Shown here piece by piece: positions 9,508 to 17,385 of a stretch of 20,881 nt of DNA. The stretch's first letter is position 1. Each line of letters starts with the position of its first letter. Origin of the DNA: Bodo saltans (taxonomy: Eukaryota > Euglenozoa > Kinetoplastea > Eubodonida > Bodonidae). Both the position numbers and the translations under genes were made by a program. Location: assembly GCA_001460835.1 (NCBI GenBank), contig CYKH01000223.1, forward strand, positions 1-20,881, given 5' to 3'. The notes under the pieces were generated by a model. That model had not been told where the DNA came from. It was given only the letters and a program-made list of their open reading frames with translations, and did not search any database.

Positions 9508-9678
9508 AAAAGAAAATGAGCACTGTGACAACACGTGAAAATATAGAATGTGAAAACGGATGAACCTTGGAAATGGAGTCTTTAGAAAAAATTGCGATCA
9601 TTACTGGTGCTTTCTTTCTTTCAAAATCTTCATTTTTGTTTTTTTCTGATTCACACACGGTGGTTGGAAAATTTGAGC

Positions 9679-9712
9679 CTTTTGTTTTGTTTTTTGTTTT
9701 CTTTCGCGGAAG
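9679..9712 (+). promoter_or_regulatory. Pyrimidine tract and candidate trans-splice acceptor for the GOST gene
   Basis: A T-rich tract at about 9679-9705 is followed by AG at 9711-9712, giving a 5' UTR of 74 bases before the ATG at 9787. This site argues against the upstream in-frame ATG at 9592, whose translation runs through the tract itself. Confidence 0.5.
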
Positions 9713-9786
9713 ATCAGAACAGTGAAACGTTAGCCAAGCGAAACAAAACCCTCCCTTTTTATTTTTGTTTTTCCTTTCGTCCCTGG

Positions 9787-11481
9787 ATGACGTCACTTTC
9801 ATCAGTTTTAGTCGCAGCCGCTCTCGTCGTGACGGTGGCCCTCATCATACAGCCGTCGCAAGCGACGAATTTTACGCTGACTGTGAAGAAAGACTCCCGC
9901 CGAGTGATCGACCTCGGGGTGTTCGGCTACGCGGCAAATGGGAAGCTCTTTTTTGAGCTGAAGGATTTCTTCTTGCACGACATGGACGAGTATGCCACGG
10001 CAACCGAAAAAATCGGCTTCACCCTTGACAAGGTGGTGAGCGCCAGCTTCGCTCGCCAAGAACGAGCACACGCCATCAAGGAAACGAAGAAAGACATGGG
10101 CGAAGACAAAGATAATGTTTGCTTTGTAGACGACTCCGCAGTGTCTCCTTTGAAGCGCTTCAATATTCCCCTCCAGGAGGCTCTCAATCAGGCAATGACC
10201 AAGTACGAGCATAAGAGTGCACAGGGCAGTGATACAGCTGCGGCAGCAGACGCCGCGGCCCCTGCTGCACCGATTTCGAAAGAGGCAGTGCAGCGCCAGG
10301 CAAACGAACTTCGCGGGTCGCTGTCGGGCCTTTCCACAACCATCACAATCCCTGAGGGCGCTGAGGGACTTTATGCTCTCTTTTTCTACAACTGCAAGAA
10401 AGCCAACAAGAACAAAGACCCTGCTCACGTTTCTTTCAAAGTTGCTGTGTCGCAGTATAACGTCATCAAAGGCAGCATTGGCAGCGATGAAGAGGAGAGG
10501 AACTACCTGAGCGTTGGAGAGTACCCGCTGTCCTTCATGTACACCATCACCGCGCTCATCTTTGGCGGTGGTTTGTTCTACTGGCACCGTGTGCTGTACC
10601 ACTCCGGACCAGAAGTGGCACGCAATGTCCGCTCTATTCACCACCTCATGTACCTGCTTGTGGTGCTCAAGGTGATCACATTGGTCCTGCATGTGGTCGT
10701 GCTGACCTACCGGAGCTCCACTGGCCGCATGAGTGCCGGACTTGATTACCTGTTTTACTTCTTCCAGACAGTAAAGGGCGTTGCGCTGTTTACTGTGATT
10801 GTGCTTCTAGGAACTGGGTGGTCCATCCTAAAGCCTTTCCTTTCAGACCGTGATCGAAAGTTACTGTTGGCCATCTTGCCGCTACAAATCCTCGCTAACA
10901 TTGCACTTGCGGTGATTGAAGAGCAAAGTGAGGGATCAAAATCGTGGGCCCAATGGAGAGACGCGCTTCGTCTGTTTGACGTTGCCTGCTGCTGCGCCGT
11001 GTTGCTTCCTGTTGTGTGGTCTATCCGCTCTATGAAGGACGGGTCCTCTGCGAGCAAAGCAACGCAGCGCAGCCTCGCACGTTTGAAGCAATTCCGCACA
11101 TTCTACGTTGCTGCCGTGATGTTCATCTACTTCACTCGAATTGTCATTGAGTTTATCGGTGAGTATCTTCCGTACACTGCAACATGGGTGGCTGCATTCT
11201 TATATGAAGTTGCGGCTGTGTTGTTCTACGCGTTTGTAGCACGTCAATTCCGTCCGACTGCAGAGTCCATTCTGCGTGCGATGGGTAACGATGAAGATGA
11301 TGGCGTAGATGACGACGAGGGTACTGAGGGAGGCAGTGCACGAAAGGGCGGTAAGAGAGGAGGAGACGCAGAATCGGAAAGATTTGTGGTAGTGGGAACA
11401 GGCGCCAATGATGATGTTGAGGACATTGAACTTGAAGATGACAATGAAGCCGCTGGTGCCGCGGTCGTCGCCAACAAATGA
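9787..11481 (+). CDS. GPR107/GPR108-like seven-transmembrane (GOST) protein
   Basis: From the chosen start the product is 564 residues. It has a hydrophobic signal peptide (about 1-26, ending near QPSQA), a lumenal domain with NFTLTVKKDSRRVIDLGVFGY and CFVDD, and a second Cys in YNCKK before the membrane part. The seven-helix region begins near residue 240 with YLSVGEYPLSFMYTITALIF, the signature entry of the lung seven-transmembrane receptor family. It ends with a last helix running into FYAFVARQFRPTAES, also typical of the family. The tail after about 500 is acidic and hydrophilic. GOST proteins have a GOLD-like lumenal domain and act in Golgi and endosomal trafficking; that location is inferred here. 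An in-frame ATG exists 65 codons upstream at 9592, but the added residues translate pyrimidine tracts (FCFFLI, LLFCFLFSF), so I reject it. The LTR-type fold matches GPR107/108 better than TMEM87. Confidence 0.82.
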   Translation: MTSLSSVLVAAALVVTVALIIQPSQATNFTLTVKKDSRRVIDLGVFGYAANGKLFFELKDFFLHDMDEYATATEKIGFTLDKVVSASFARQERAHAIKETKKDMGEDKDNVCFVDDSAVSPLKRFNIPLQEALNQAMTKYEHKSAQGSDTAAAADAAAPAAPISKEAVQRQANELRGSLSGLSTTITIPEGAEGLYALFFYNCKKANKNKDPAHVSFKVAVSQYNVIKGSIGSDEEERNYLSVGEYPLSFMYTITALIFGGGLFYWHRVLYHSGPEVARNVRSIHHLMYLLVVLKVITLVLHVVVLTYRSSTGRMSAGLDYLFYFFQTVKGVALFTVIVLLGTGWSILKPFLSDRDRKLLLAILPLQILANIALAVIEEQSEGSKSWAQWRDALRLFDVACCCAVLLPVVWSIRSMKDGSSASKATQRSLARLKQFRTFYVAAVMFIYFTRIVIEFIGEYLPYTATWVAAFLYEVAAVLFYAFVARQFRPTAESILRAMGNDEDDGVDDDEGTEGGSARKGGKRGGDAESERFVVVGTGANDDVEDIELEDDNEAAGAAVVANK

Positions 11482-11590
11482 GACGACGAAGGACGATGAC
11501 ATGTTGTGTTATTTTTGTATTGCTCGACGATGCGAAGCGATCTTGCTGTTTTGAGAGAGAGTATGCTCGAACTTGCGAAGAATGATCGCA

Positions 11591-11631
11591 TTTTATTTTG
11601 TTTTCTTTCCTGTTACATGTTTTGCGCGAAG
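11591..11631 (+). promoter_or_regulatory. Pyrimidine tract and candidate trans-splice acceptor for hotdog gene 1
   Basis: The T-rich run at 11591-11610 is followed by AG at 11630-11631, 38 bases before the ATG at 11669. Further AGs follow in the GAAGAAGAAG stretch, so heterogeneous acceptor use is possible. Confidence 0.45.
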
Positions 11632-11668
11632 AAGAAGAAGGGCGAACAGGAATATTTCAAGTTGAAAA

Positions 11669-12418
11669 ATGGTACTTTTTCATGGCCTTCGTGTGGCGCG
11701 TTACATTGCCCGCGGCCGATTCTTCGGGGGACCGAAGCTTGGCGTTTTCGATGAAGTCACTACGCATGTCTACGCAGGCTTTCGCATGATGGACGCCTTC
11801 ATGCATGTCAACAACGCCAGATACCTGGAGTTGTTCGAGTTCGCCCGATGGCATGAGGCGGGCGTGAAGCGGAGTATTTCCGCATTCAAAGCTGCAGGCA
11901 TCTACCCCACCATCGGTGCTGTGCACGTGCAGTTTATCAAGGAAGTCCCTCCGGCGTCGCTTGTGATGATCCGCTCACGCATTGTGAGTCTCGAGGACCG
12001 AACGTTTGTCATCCGTCAGCACATGTTCAACAAATCAGGGACGAAGTTGCACGCTACAGCACTGTTTCGCATGTCGCTTATCGATTCCCGTGGTGCCAAA
12101 CCAGCGACACTCTCCGCAGAAGAGGCGATTATTCGACTAGGATTTCAACCCGATGAAATTCGTTCCTTCGTGCAAGATGGTTGGTTAAAGGACCTGGCGG
12201 TGAACGATGACGGAAGTATCACCACACCACTTGCACAGCAACAACAGCAACCTTTGACGGGGGTGAACGCTGAGTCGTACACTGAGTCTGCCCTTCGAGT
12301 GTTGAAGGAGGTGAATGACATGGACATGCATTGGCGCCGTTTGATGCGAAGGTTGCAAAACCGAATTAAAAAGCCGTCAGAGAAAACAGAGAAGCGTAAA
12401 CCCCCAGTTCAATATTGA
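11669..12418 (+). CDS. Hotdog-fold (4HBT) acyl-CoA thioesterase-like protein, paralog 1
   Basis: The 249-residue product has the core of a 4HBT/YbgC-like thioesterase: MMDAFMHVNNARYLELFEFAR (residues 40-60) matches the family pattern D-x-x-x-HVNN-x-x-Y, with Asp42 at the expected catalytic position. VHVQFIKEVPP and the RTFVIRQHMF and KLHATALFRM strands continue the fold, as in THEM6-like proteins. The first 23 residues are basic and hydrophobic (five Arg, one His) and could be a mitochondrial leader or membrane anchor; this is inferred. After about residue 150 the sequence leaves the hotdog fold and becomes a charged helical tail (TESALRVLKEVNDMDMHWRR) ending in Lys/Arg/Pro. The substrate is not known; fatty acyl-CoA hydrolysis is the family's usual reaction. 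It forms a tandem pair with the gene at 12637. Confidence 0.8.
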   Translation: MVLFHGLRVARYIARGRFFGGPKLGVFDEVTTHVYAGFRMMDAFMHVNNARYLELFEFARWHEAGVKRSISAFKAAGIYPTIGAVHVQFIKEVPPASLVMIRSRIVSLEDRTFVIRQHMFNKSGTKLHATALFRMSLIDSRGAKPATLSAEEAIIRLGFQPDEIRSFVQDGWLKDLAVNDDGSITTPLAQQQQQPLTGVNAESYTESALRVLKEVNDMDMHWRRLMRRLQNRIKKPSEKTEKRKPPVQY

Positions 12419-12590
12419 CCCCCCTCGTTTGGGAACCTGAGCCCTCCTGTGTGTGCGTGTCTATGCATCCTGCGCGTAAATAGCAGCAACTTCAAACTTC
12501 ATTTGTCTTATTACAGTCCCGCCTGATAACGTGTTTTTTCGCGGCTGTATTGCAATCGTCATTGGAACGTGGAGCGTTTTTTGATTTTGA

Positions 12591-12616
12591 CATTTGCCTT
12601 TTTCTTTCTTGTTCAG
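12591..12616 (+). promoter_or_regulatory. Pyrimidine tract and candidate trans-splice acceptor for hotdog gene 2
   Basis: The tract from 12591 runs to TTCTTGTTCAG, with AG at 12615-12616, only 20 bases before the ATG at 12637. It is one of the cleanest acceptors in the window and decides the start: an in-frame ATG at 12550 would lie upstream of the acceptor and be removed. Confidence 0.6.
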
Positions 12617-12636
12617 AACGAATTTCTGCAGTCAGG

Positions 12637-13341
12637 ATGGTCCTACTCCACGTCGTTCGTAGCCTTCGCTATCTCGCCCGCGGAAGGTTTCTTTCCGGCC
12701 CCAAGATTGGCGTTTTCGACGAAGTCACCACGCACGTCTACGCAGGCTTCCGCATGATGGACGCTTTCATGCACGTCAACAACGCCAGATACCTGGAGTT
12801 GTTTGAGTTTGCCCGGTGGCATGAAGCCGGCGTGAAAAGAAGCGTCCCTTTGTTCAAAGCTGCTGGCATGTACCCAGTAGTCGGCGCTGTTCACATCCAA
12901 TTTATCAAAGAAGTTCCTCCGGCGTCGCTTGTGATGATCCGTACTAAAGTCGTGGGACTTGAAGACCGTGCGCTTGTGGCGCGTCAACACATGTTCAATA
13001 GAACCGGCACGAAGCTTCACGCCACTGCCATTTTTCGTGTGTCGCTCATTGACACGAGAAGCAAGAAGCCGGCCACTATTTCACCGAGCGAGGCACTCGC
13101 TCGGCTGGGACTTGATGAGGCGGAGGTTCGCTCTGCGGCGGAAGCAGCGTGGCTTCAAGACTTTGTCGCCACCGCTGACGACACTCAGTCAACGACACCG
13201 GAAGCATCACAAAAACAATCCGCTGAGAAGGAAGAAGCAATACGTGTGCTTCGTGATGTCAGCGTGCTTGACAACGACTGGCGCCGCATCATGAAGCGAC
13301 TTCAAGATAAATTAAAACCAACTAAAAAGAGCAACAAGTAA
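12637..13341 (+). CDS. Hotdog-fold (4HBT) acyl-CoA thioesterase-like protein, paralog 2
   Basis: From the chosen start the product is 234 residues and aligns without gaps to paralog 1 over the N-terminal leader and the hotdog core. Residues 25-69 are identical in both, including Asp42 and HVNN. The C-terminal third diverges (Thr/Ser/Gln/Glu-rich linker, then EAIRVLRDVSVLDNDWRRI) but keeps the same helical tail pattern and basic end. A longer reading of 263 residues from 12550 adds pyrimidine-tract translation (FFDFDICLFLSC) and is rejected. The pair could act as a homo- or heterodimer, since hotdog enzymes work as dimers or tetramers; this is an inference. The substrate is unknown. Confidence 0.8.
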   Translation: MVLLHVVRSLRYLARGRFLSGPKIGVFDEVTTHVYAGFRMMDAFMHVNNARYLELFEFARWHEAGVKRSVPLFKAAGMYPVVGAVHIQFIKEVPPASLVMIRTKVVGLEDRALVARQHMFNRTGTKLHATAIFRVSLIDTRSKKPATISPSEALARLGLDEAEVRSAAEAAWLQDFVATADDTQSTTPEASQKQSAEKEEAIRVLRDVSVLDNDWRRIMKRLQDKLKPTKKSNK

Positions 13342-13641
13342 AGAAAGCACTGTTCACACTATCCTTTTTCTCACTATGCACACAACTTTTTTTGTCAACT
13401 TCTTTTATTGCTTTCGTTTGACCATCCTTACACCTCTTGGCACGAGTAAAAGCGATGTCAGTTGCGTTTGTTTTATTTTTACTGTCTTTTTTGTCTTTTT
13501 TTTTTCTTTCTTCGTCAATAGAAAGACCACTCGTCTTTTCCGCCTTCACAGCACACAAAACGCAGCGTTCGCGCACCATCAAAAAACACAACTAACTTTC
13601 CGGAACCTTTTCCATCAAAAACAAACCACCACCATCAAAAC
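13342..13641. other. Intergenic region upstream of the reductase-Hcp fusion
   Basis: These 300 bases hold no gene. Two overlapping open frames, one on each strand, mostly translate T-rich or A-rich sequence and resemble nothing. The region contains the strongest pyrimidine tract in the window. Confidence 0.6.
13467..13521 (+). promoter_or_regulatory. Long pyrimidine tract and candidate trans-splice acceptor for the fusion gene
   Basis: About 45 bases of nearly unbroken T/C (13467-13513) end at CGTCAATAG, with AG at 13520-13521, giving a 5' UTR of about 120 bases before the ATG at 13642. A long, pure tract usually means efficient trans-splicing; strong expression is inferred only. Confidence 0.6.
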
Positions 13642-16600
13642 ATGCGCCGTTCATTCCAACGCTTGCTGTGTGCCACAACCCCCGTCGCCAAAGTCCTTGC
13701 GACAACAGTGAAGACGAGTGCGATCGCCGCCGACCTTGAAGCCCTCGCCCAGGCGAAGATTCAAAACTTGGCGTGCTGGAACAACCTGCCCCCCACCGCC
13801 AAGAGCGCCCTGAAGCTGTCCAGCATTGCCCTGTCCACCCTCGACGACGCCGCTGCTGCTGCCTCGGCCAAGACGGAGGCGCGTCCTGTGTGGATCGCCT
13901 TCGGGAGCCAAACAGGAACGGCAGAGTCGTACGCCCGCATGCTCGGGACGTACGCCGTCAGCCACGGCTTCCTTCCCAAGGTCCTCTCCATGGATGAGTG
14001 CGCAGTGCAGCTGACATCTGTCCCGCCTAGCCTCCTCCCCGATGCCATCCTGTTCGTGTGCTCCACCTACGGCACCGGTGAGTTCCCCTCCAACGCCAAG
14101 ATGTTTTGGAAAGCGTTGAGCGGGGACCAGCTGAATGTGCTCTCCGCCGTCCCGCACGCCGTGTTTGGCCTTGGCAATAGCCACAACGAGCACTTCAACG
14201 CCGCCGCCAAGTCACTCGTGCAGAAGCTGAAGACCGTTGGGTCGCCCAGCCTCATGCGGGCCCAGCTGAGCTGCGAGCTGCAGGCGAACGGCCACGACGC
14301 ACCGTTCCGAACGTGGAAGCGCTCCATCTGGGCAGCGCTGGGAAGCACAGCCGCCGTCGCGGTGCTCAAGCCGACCTACGCCGTCACAGAGTGCATCGCT
14401 GCCAAGGCGGATGAGCACGTCCTGCGCCATGGGTTCATCGCCGCCACTGTGCACCAAAACTCTATGATGACGCCAAAGGACTACGCTCCGCGAGTCCGAC
14501 TCATGCGCATCTCCTTAGACTGCGAGCAGCAGCGCCGCGCTTTTGGTCGCGTTGGCACGATCACCGACCACATCGAGATGTACCCGCGCAACAACGCAGC
14601 CCTCGTGGCACGTGCGGTGGCACGACTTGGCGTCAGCGCGTCCACTGTCGTGGAGGTGACGCCGCTCGCCGGTGCAGCCTCCAACCCCGCCTACGACTTC
14701 AAGAAGATGACAGTGTCGACGGTGCTAACGGAGATTGTGGACTTGTCCGCGATTCCCACGCGCTCCCTGCTGGAGACCTTGTCCCTGTGTGCAACGTCCA
14801 CGGAGGAGCGCGAACGGCTTGAGAACATCGCTGGCGACCTGAGCGTTGGCGGACTGTACGACCAGCTGGTGGCTGGCGTGTTCACGATTGTTGACGCCCT
14901 GGAGGCCTTCCCCAGCATTCAGCTGACGCTTGGCCAGGCGCTCACCGTCTTGCCTCACATTGCACTCCGCAGCTACTCCATTGCTTCGGACAACACAGAC
15001 GGCAACCACGCGTCGTTTGAGATTCTCTACAGCGTGCCAACGCGTTCATCATCGTCAGCGAGCAAGACCCATCAAGGCCTGTGCAGCTCAATGCTTGATC
15101 GCAGCGAGCCAGGGGATCACATTGCCGTCCGCCTTGTGCCAAGCAACATTGCTCTTCCACGAGACGACGCCCCGTGCGCTGTTGTGGCGCTTGGTACTGG
15201 CATCGGGTCAGCCCACGCGATTTTGCAGCATCGCTACCGCCTGCACAAGGAGGGCAAGTCCGTAGGACGCACACACCTCTTCTACGGCATGCGCCACCTT
15301 GAAACGGACTGCTTCTTCCGCAGTGACTTTGCGGAAATGCAGAAGTCAGGCTTCTTGACGACAACCTTCGTGCCCAGCCACGACGGGCCCAAGTTTGAAA
15401 CGCCCATGGACCGCTTTGACGCGTCGCTGGTGGAGCTGCTGGGGAAGAACGGCCACCTGTCGTACTGCGGCCTCGGTGGCTCTGTGCCCCTGGTCCTCGA
15501 GAACGCGCTGAGCCGCGTTGGCCTTGATGTCGCCGCGATGAGGTCCGAGGGACGACTGCACGAGGAGTTCTTCACTGTCGACGTGGACTCAGAGAATCTC
15601 TTCAAGAGCAGCACAACGGACGCCGGCGCAGCGACGCTTGCAGGGCGCATGGGGAAGTGCGACATGTTCTGCTTCCAGTGCGAACAGACCTTCAAGGGGA
15701 AGGGCTGCCACAAAGTCGGCGTCTGTGGAAAGACACCGCGAGTGGCTGCCCTGCAGGACTTGACGGTCCACGGCGCCAAGCACCTTGGCTTCTATGCACA
15801 CGAGCTCCGTCAACTCGGTGGCACCGTCTCGGATGCCGCCAACCGCTTCATGCTGTACTCGCTGTTCGCGACGCTGACCAACGTGAACTTCGACGAGTCC
15901 CGCTTCGTCAAGATCGTGAGGGAGCTGAGCTCGCTTGTGAGCGCAACTCGTGCCCAGTACGAGGAGCTTGCCCGCAAGAACAGCGCCACCATCGCGACTC
16001 CCGCCATCAAGGGCTTCCCCTCGGTGCTTCCCGCAGCCGCGGACGAGCTCGTCGCACTGGGGCGTGACGTCTCGGTTCTGCACCGCTTCACCGACGCTGC
16101 CACGCAGAACGCGGCTGGTGTGTCAGAGATGTTGGTCTACGGCTTGAAGGGGATTGCAGCGTACGCGGATCACGGTCTGATGAACAACGTCGAGTCCCAG
16201 GAGATCTACGTGTTCATGCAGAAGGCCCTAGCGTTCCTCGCCTCCAGCGAGCAGTATGACTTAGGAAAGGGCCTGGCCCTTTCCCTCGAGGCGGGCACGA
16301 TCAACGTGACCACCATGGGTCTGCTGTACCAGAGTAACGCAAGCCTGGGCGTCCCAACCCCCACACCGGTGGCGGTGAAGCCGACGGCCGGCAAGGCCAT
16401 TCTTGTCTCCGGGCACGACCTCATCATCCTCAAGGGACTTCTGGAGAAGACGGAGAAGCTCGGCATCAACGTGTACACCCACGGCGAGATGCTCCCAGCC
16501 CACTCGTATCCCAAGCTGAAGGCGCACAAGAATCTTGTCGGTCACTTCGGTGGTGCGTGGATGCGACAGAGTGTGGAGTTCCCCCACTTCCCAGGGCCTG

Positions 16601-17385
16601 TGCTGATGACCACCAACTGCCTCACGGAGCCCCACGAGACATACCGTGCCCGTCTGTTCACGGCCGGTGCAGTAGGTTGGAACGGCATTCCCCACGCCGG
16701 AAACAACATGAGCGACATCAACTTCGACGCGCTCATCAACGCTGCGCTGAATGAGTCTGTGGGCTTCGGCAACGAGCGGGAGTTCTCCTACGCAGATCCC
16801 ATCGGCACGTCGCGCCCGGCCTCGCTGACGGTTGGCTTCGGACACGAGACAATCCTGTCCGTTGCCCCAACGATCCTCGAGGAGATTAAGAAGGGCAACA
16901 TCACGCGCTTTTTCTTGGTGGGCGGCTGTGATGGGTACGAGGGAGACCGCAGCTATTACACGGATCTCGTTGCGAAGCTGCCACCGACCGCGGTGGTGCT
17001 CACGGTGGGCTGCGGGAAGTACCGCTTCAACTACATGGACAAGGGCACCATCGGCGACACCGGCATCCCCCGCATCCTCGATATGGGACAGTGCAACGAC
17101 AGCTTCAGCGCGGTGCAGGTTGCGTTGGCTCTTGCAAAGGCGCTGAACTGCACACCTGCTGACCTGCCCCTCTCCATCGTGCTCTCGTGGTTCGAACAGA
17201 AGGCCATCGCCGTGCTGCTGTCGTGCCTTGCCCTTGGCCTCAAGCCCATTCACGTTGGCCCTGCCCTGCCTGCGTTCATTACGCCTGACGTTCTTGATGT
17301 GCTTGTCACCAAGTTTGGCGTGTGCCCTCTGGGTGACGTGAACAAAGACCTGGAGAAGATGCTCGCCGCGACTGGGGCATCTTAA
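13642..17385 (+). CDS. hcp: Diflavin reductase-hybrid cluster protein fusion (NADPH-dependent Hcp)
   Basis: The 1247-residue product has four parts. (a) Residues 1 to about 30 are basic and Ser/Thr/Ala-rich, a likely mitochondrial leader. (b) A flavodoxin domain (about 84-230) carries FGSQTGTAESYA, CSTYGTGEFPSNA and FGLGNSHNEHFN for FMN. (c) A CPR/sulfite-reductase-type FAD/NADP domain (about 250-655) carries RSYS (443-446), GLCSSML, LGTGIG and FYGMR. (d) A hybrid cluster protein (about 670-1247) has CFQC-x8-C-x5-C (Cys677, 680, 689, 695) for a class-I [4Fe-4S] cluster. All known hybrid-cluster ligands are present: His925, Glu949, Cys993, Cys1096, Cys1124, Cys1151 and Glu1185, with Lys1187. 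Hcp reduces nitric oxide or hydroxylamine and normally needs a separate reductase (Hcr in enterics); here NADPH to FAD to FMN to [4Fe-4S] to hybrid cluster could run in one chain. By eye the gene is richer in G/C at third positions than its neighbours. Domain calls are firm; physiology and location are inferred. Confidence 0.92.
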   Translation: MRRSFQRLLCATTPVAKVLATTVKTSAIAADLEALAQAKIQNLACWNNLPPTAKSALKLSSIALSTLDDAAAAASAKTEARPVWIAFGSQTGTAESYARMLGTYAVSHGFLPKVLSMDECAVQLTSVPPSLLPDAILFVCSTYGTGEFPSNAKMFWKALSGDQLNVLSAVPHAVFGLGNSHNEHFNAAAKSLVQKLKTVGSPSLMRAQLSCELQANGHDAPFRTWKRSIWAALGSTAAVAVLKPTYAVTECIAAKADEHVLRHGFIAATVHQNSMMTPKDYAPRVRLMRISLDCEQQRRAFGRVGTITDHIEMYPRNNAALVARAVARLGVSASTVVEVTPLAGAASNPAYDFKKMTVSTVLTEIVDLSAIPTRSLLETLSLCATSTEERERLENIAGDLSVGGLYDQLVAGVFTIVDALEAFPSIQLTLGQALTVLPHIALRSYSIASDNTDGNHASFEILYSVPTRSSSSASKTHQGLCSSMLDRSEPGDHIAVRLVPSNIALPRDDAPCAVVALGTGIGSAHAILQHRYRLHKEGKSVGRTHLFYGMRHLETDCFFRSDFAEMQKSGFLTTTFVPSHDGPKFETPMDRFDASLVELLGKNGHLSYCGLGGSVPLVLENALSRVGLDVAAMRSEGRLHEEFFTVDVDSENLFKSSTTDAGAATLAGRMGKCDMFCFQCEQTFKGKGCHKVGVCGKTPRVAALQDLTVHGAKHLGFYAHELRQLGGTVSDAANRFMLYSLFATLTNVNFDESRFVKIVRELSSLVSATRAQYEELARKNSATIATPAIKGFPSVLPAAADELVALGRDVSVLHRFTDAATQNAAGVSEMLVYGLKGIAAYADHGLMNNVESQEIYVFMQKALAFLASSEQYDLGKGLALSLEAGTINVTTMGLLYQSNASLGVPTPTPVAVKPTAGKAILVSGHDLIILKGLLEKTEKLGINVYTHGEMLPAHSYPKLKAHKNLVGHFGGAWMRQSVEFPHFPGPVLMTTNCLTEPHETYRARLFTAGAVGWNGIPHAGNNMSDINFDALINAALNESVGFGNEREFSYADPIGTSRPASLTVGFGHETILSVAPTILEEIKKGNITRFFLVGGCDGYEGDRSYYTDLVAKLPPTAVVLTVGCGKYRFNYMDKGTIGDTGIPRILDMGQCNDSFSAVQVALALAKALNCTPADLPLSIVLSWFEQKAIAVLLSCLALGLKPIHVGPALPAFITPDVLDVLVTKFGVCPLGDVNKDLEKMLAATGAS

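Noticed and set aside
9592-9786. N-terminal extension of the GOST protein
   Set aside because: The 65 extra residues translate T-rich tracts and precede the likely acceptor; a good signal peptide starts at 9787.
9808-10692. A 294-codon open frame on the - strand over the GOST gene
   Set aside because: It overlaps the signal peptide and lumenal domain coded on the + strand, and its composition looks like antisense shadow.
12550-12636. N-terminal extension of hotdog paralog 2
   Set aside because: The acceptor AG at 12615-12616 lies downstream of this ATG, and paralog 1 starts at the position matching 12637.
13651-14193. A 180-codon - strand frame over the flavodoxin domain
   Set aside because: It is a shadow of the well-supported flavodoxin coding region.
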